64,000 bases of DNA from JACRLW01 sp050181465 (GTDB lineage: Bacteria; Planctomycetota; UBA1135; UBA2386), in contig JBFXDD010000002.1 of assembly GCA_050181465.1 (NCBI GenBank), forward strand, positions 1 through 64,000, read 5' to 3'. Shown here in pieces: positions 62,281-64,000 of the stretch. Every line of letters starts with the position of its first letter. The stretch's first letter is position 1. The position numbers and the translations under genes are program-made. The notes beneath the pieces are model-generated. The model did not search any database. It was not told the origin of the DNA and saw only the letters and a program-made list of their open reading frames with translations.

Positions 62281-62748
62281 ATGAATCGCTCCGCGGCACT
62301 CGGCAGTCTGGTCGGCTATCTCGGTTGGGCGCTCGCGCTCCTGGTTCTTCTCCTGGGCACCGCGCCCATGCTCCGTGCCTTCGAGATCGGCGCGCCCTGT
62401 CTCTTCGGCTCGCTCGGCTCGTGGGCGTTCACCGTGTTCACGGTCGATGTGGCGCGGCAGCGCTTCGGTGACGGCAGTTCCGGCCGCGCACTCGCGCTCG
62501 TCGGCGCGATCGCGTTCTCGATCGGTGTTCTCCTCCAGCTCTACGTCACGCTCGTGATGCCGGAACTGCAGCGCAACGACGGCGCGCGGTCCGTTCTCGA
62601 CGCGATGGGCTCGACTACCCTCGTACCGGAGTGGGTTCCGTTGCCCTTGCTCGCCGGCGGCTCGATCGTGCTCGCAGTGCTCGCATGGCGCTCGGTTCGT
62701 TCGTCGCCCGGTGGCCACCCGGCTCAGAACCAACCGCCGATCCGATAG
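62281..62748 (+). CDS. Small four-helix membrane protein of unknown function
   Basis: This 155-residue protein has helices near residues 8-32, 38-56, 69-90 and 118-135. There is no recognisable motif. A signal cleavage site is not apparent. The start at ATG 62281 lies only 10 nt after the terminator stem, with no Shine-Dalgarno. This would fit a leaderless start or use of a later start codon. The last 25 bp overlap the convergent FeoB gene. The presence of predicted helices in the correct frame and a stop after a soluble tail support a real gene, but it is the weakest of the membrane-protein calls. Confidence 0.6.
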   Translation: MNRSAALGSLVGYLGWALALLVLLLGTAPMLRAFEIGAPCLFGSLGSWAFTVFTVDVARQRFGDGSSGRALALVGAIAFSIGVLLQLYVTLVMPELQRNDGARSVLDAMGSTTLVPEWVPLPLLAGGSIVLAVLAWRSVRSSPGGHPAQNQPPIR

Positions 62749-64000
62749 GTGAGGAAGCTCGCAATCCACGCGAGCGCGCCGGAATAGACGAACAGGAAGA
62801 TGGGCCAGCGCCAGCCGCCGCTCTCGCGGCGCACGGCCGCGAGGGTGCTCATGCACTGGCAGGCCAACGCGAAGAAGATCATCAGCGACATCACGGTGCG
62901 CGGCGTGAAGACGCGCGTGCCGTCGGGACGACGTTCGCGCGCGAGGCGCTCGCGCAATCGCGAGTCGTTCTCGTCGACTTCATCGCCGATGCCGTAGACG
63001 ACGCCCATCGTCGACACGAACACTTCGCGCGCGGCAAAGGCGCCGAGGATCCCGATGCCGAGCTTCCAGTCGAAGCCGAGCGGCGCGATGAGTGGTTCGA
63101 TGGTCTTGCCGATCTGCCCGGCATAGCTGGCTTCGCGTTGCAGCGATCGTCGCTCGTGTTCGAGTCGAGCCAGACGCTCTTCCCGTTCTTGCTCCAAGAG
63201 ATCGGGCGCGGCGGCGATGGTTGCGGCTTCGGCGTTGAAGTCGCGTCCGACCTTCGGCTCGCGCGGGAACTCCAAGAGCAGCCACATGCCGATCGTGCAG
63301 GCAAGGATGACGACGCCCGCCTCGCGCACGAAGACCAGCGCTCGCTCGCTCATCTGGCGCAGCACCGAGCGTGCCTGCGGCCAACGGTACGGCGGCATCT
63401 GGATGACCAACGGCGCCGGTTGACCGCGAAACAGGATGCGGCCGAGAACCCACGCGGCGCCCAGCGCTGCGACCGTGCCGAACAGGTACATGCCCGTCAT
63501 CAGGGCGCCCTGAGCGAAGGACGACTGCTCGCCTGGCAACATCGCCGCGATCAGAAGCGCGTAGACCGGCAGGCGCGCGGAGCAGGTCGTCAGCGGGACG
63601 ACCAACATGGTGAGCAAGCGGTCACGACGGCGCTCCATCGTGCGCGTCGCGAGGATCGCCGGTACTGCGCACGCGAAGCCCGACAGCAGCGGCACGAAGG
63701 CACGACCGTGCAGTCCGACGGATCGCATGAGTCGATCGGTCAGCACGACGATCCGCGCCATGTAGCCACTGTCCTCGAGGATCCCGAGGCAGAGGAACAT
63801 GAGCAGGATCTGCGGCAGGAACACCAGCACACTGAGCGCGCCCTCGATCACTGCATCCACCAGGAACTCGCGGAAGAGCCCTTCGGGCAGGTGCGTCTCG
63901 CACAGTTCGGCGAGGCCGCCGACCAAGGATTCGATCCAGGCGGTGATGGGTTCGGCGCCGACGAACAAGGCCTGGAACACCAGCGTCATCACGGCGGCGA
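62724..64000 (-). CDS. feoB: Ferrous iron transporter FeoB, C-terminal part
   Basis: This is the membrane half of FeoB, the GTP-driven ferrous-iron importer. The visible 422 residues contain the two Gate (nucleoside-recognition-like) modules, e.g. SGFACAVPAILATRTMERRR and GAFAAREVFVSTMGVVYGIG, and the FeoB_C region between them. About eight helices are seen. The N-terminal G domain lies beyond the window's end and the frame is still open at 64000, so the gene is partial. The 3' end overlaps a small membrane-protein gene by 25 bp. Confidence 0.93.
   Translation of the reverse strand, partial: AAVMTLVFQALFVGAEPITAWIESLVGGLAELCETHLPEGLFREFLVDAVIEGALSVLVFLPQILLMFLCLGILEDSGYMARIVVLTDRLMRSVGLHGRAFVPLLSGFACAVPAILATRTMERRRDRLLTMLVVPLTTCSARLPVYALLIAAMLPGEQSSFAQGALMTGMYLFGTVAALGAAWVLGRILFRGQPAPLVIQMPPYRWPQARSVLRQMSERALVFVREAGVVILACTIGMWLLLEFPREPKVGRDFNAEAATIAAAPDLLEQEREERLARLEHERRSLQREASYAGQIGKTIEPLIAPLGFDWKLGIGILGAFAAREVFVSTMGVVYGIGDEVDENDSRLRERLARERRPDGTRVFTPRTVMSLMIFFALACQCMSTLAAVRRESGGWRWPIFLFVYSGALAWIASFLTYRIGGWF

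Noticed and set aside
1..64000. CRISPR arrays, insertion sequences with transposase, rRNA
   Set aside because: No direct-repeat/spacer pattern, transposase frame or rRNA core sequence was seen.

Overview
The window is a GC-rich bacterial chromosome segment, about two thirds G+C. It contains no rRNA, no convincing tRNA, no CRISPR array and no transposase. I recognise the gene style as Planctomycetota, probably a marine or uncultivated lineage. The indicators are three transmembrane Hanks-type kinases with long TPR sensor regions, two of them beside ECF-like sigma factors, a 2,834-residue VIT/VWA protein, several large secreted proteins, FAS1 and DUF4397 proteins, and frequent GTG/TTG starts. 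The assignment is from gene content only.

Layout. 1-4 kb: a DegP/HtrA-like periplasmic protease and an AceE-type pyruvate dehydrogenase E1, both on the minus strand. 4.1-7 kb: the GTPase Der, then an aquaporin/arsenate reductase pair that looks like an AqpS-ArsC arsenic module. 7-12.7 kb: a secreted protein, a zinc-ribbon membrane protein, an MFS transporter, an M28-peptidase homologue that has lost its metal ligands, an HAD phosphatase and a lipoprotein. 12.8-20.1 kb: a tightly coupled surface-glycan operon (Wzm/Wzt ABC exporter, four glycosyltransferases, a PIG-L deacetylase). 20.1-23.4 kb: DinB-like protein, methyltransferase, then an overlapping trio of membrane protein, arrestin-like protein and P-loop ATPase. 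23.2-30.5 kb (minus): sigma factor, secreted protein, Ser/Thr kinase, MinD/FlhG-like ATPase and another secreted protein. 30.7-39.2 kb (minus): the giant FecR-like/VIT/VWA/TPR protein. 39.4-41.4 kb (minus): a DgcN-DgcA pair predicted to convert D-glutamate to L-glutamate. 41.5-46.6 kb: an unknown small protein coupled to a SNF2 helicase, an orphan secretin-like lipoprotein and a dienelactone-hydrolase-like lipoprotein. 46.9-48.8 kb: two glycosyltransferases. 49-53.7 kb: a large kinase and a DUF4256 protein. 53.8-62.7 kb: a beta-helix protein, a sigma factor/kinase pair, a FAS1 protein, a DUF4397 protein and a small membrane protein. 62.7-64 kb: the C-terminal part of FeoB, running off the window.

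The main non-gene signal is a family of 180-181 bp imperfectly palindromic intergenic repeats: four full copies (8210, 28038, 30569 and 46698) and two shortened derivatives (about 6931 and 53035). Their ends are inverted repeats built on CCCGGA-n5-CGTGAACG, one end is usually CTAG, and the interior has two nested stems whose sequence changes while pairing is kept. Several neighbouring genes use a stop codon inside the repeat. A second recurrent pattern is a -10-like hexamer lying 6-8 nt before the start codon, which suggests that leaderless mRNAs are common here.

Intergenic stretches are short. The only gap over 300 bases, 8079-8386, is mostly repeat copy 1; its remaining 130 bases (8079-8209) show nothing I can name. 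The 291-base gap 27923-28213 holds repeat copy 2, the 269-base gap 30476-30744 holds copy 3, and the 269-base gap 46620-46888 holds copy 4.
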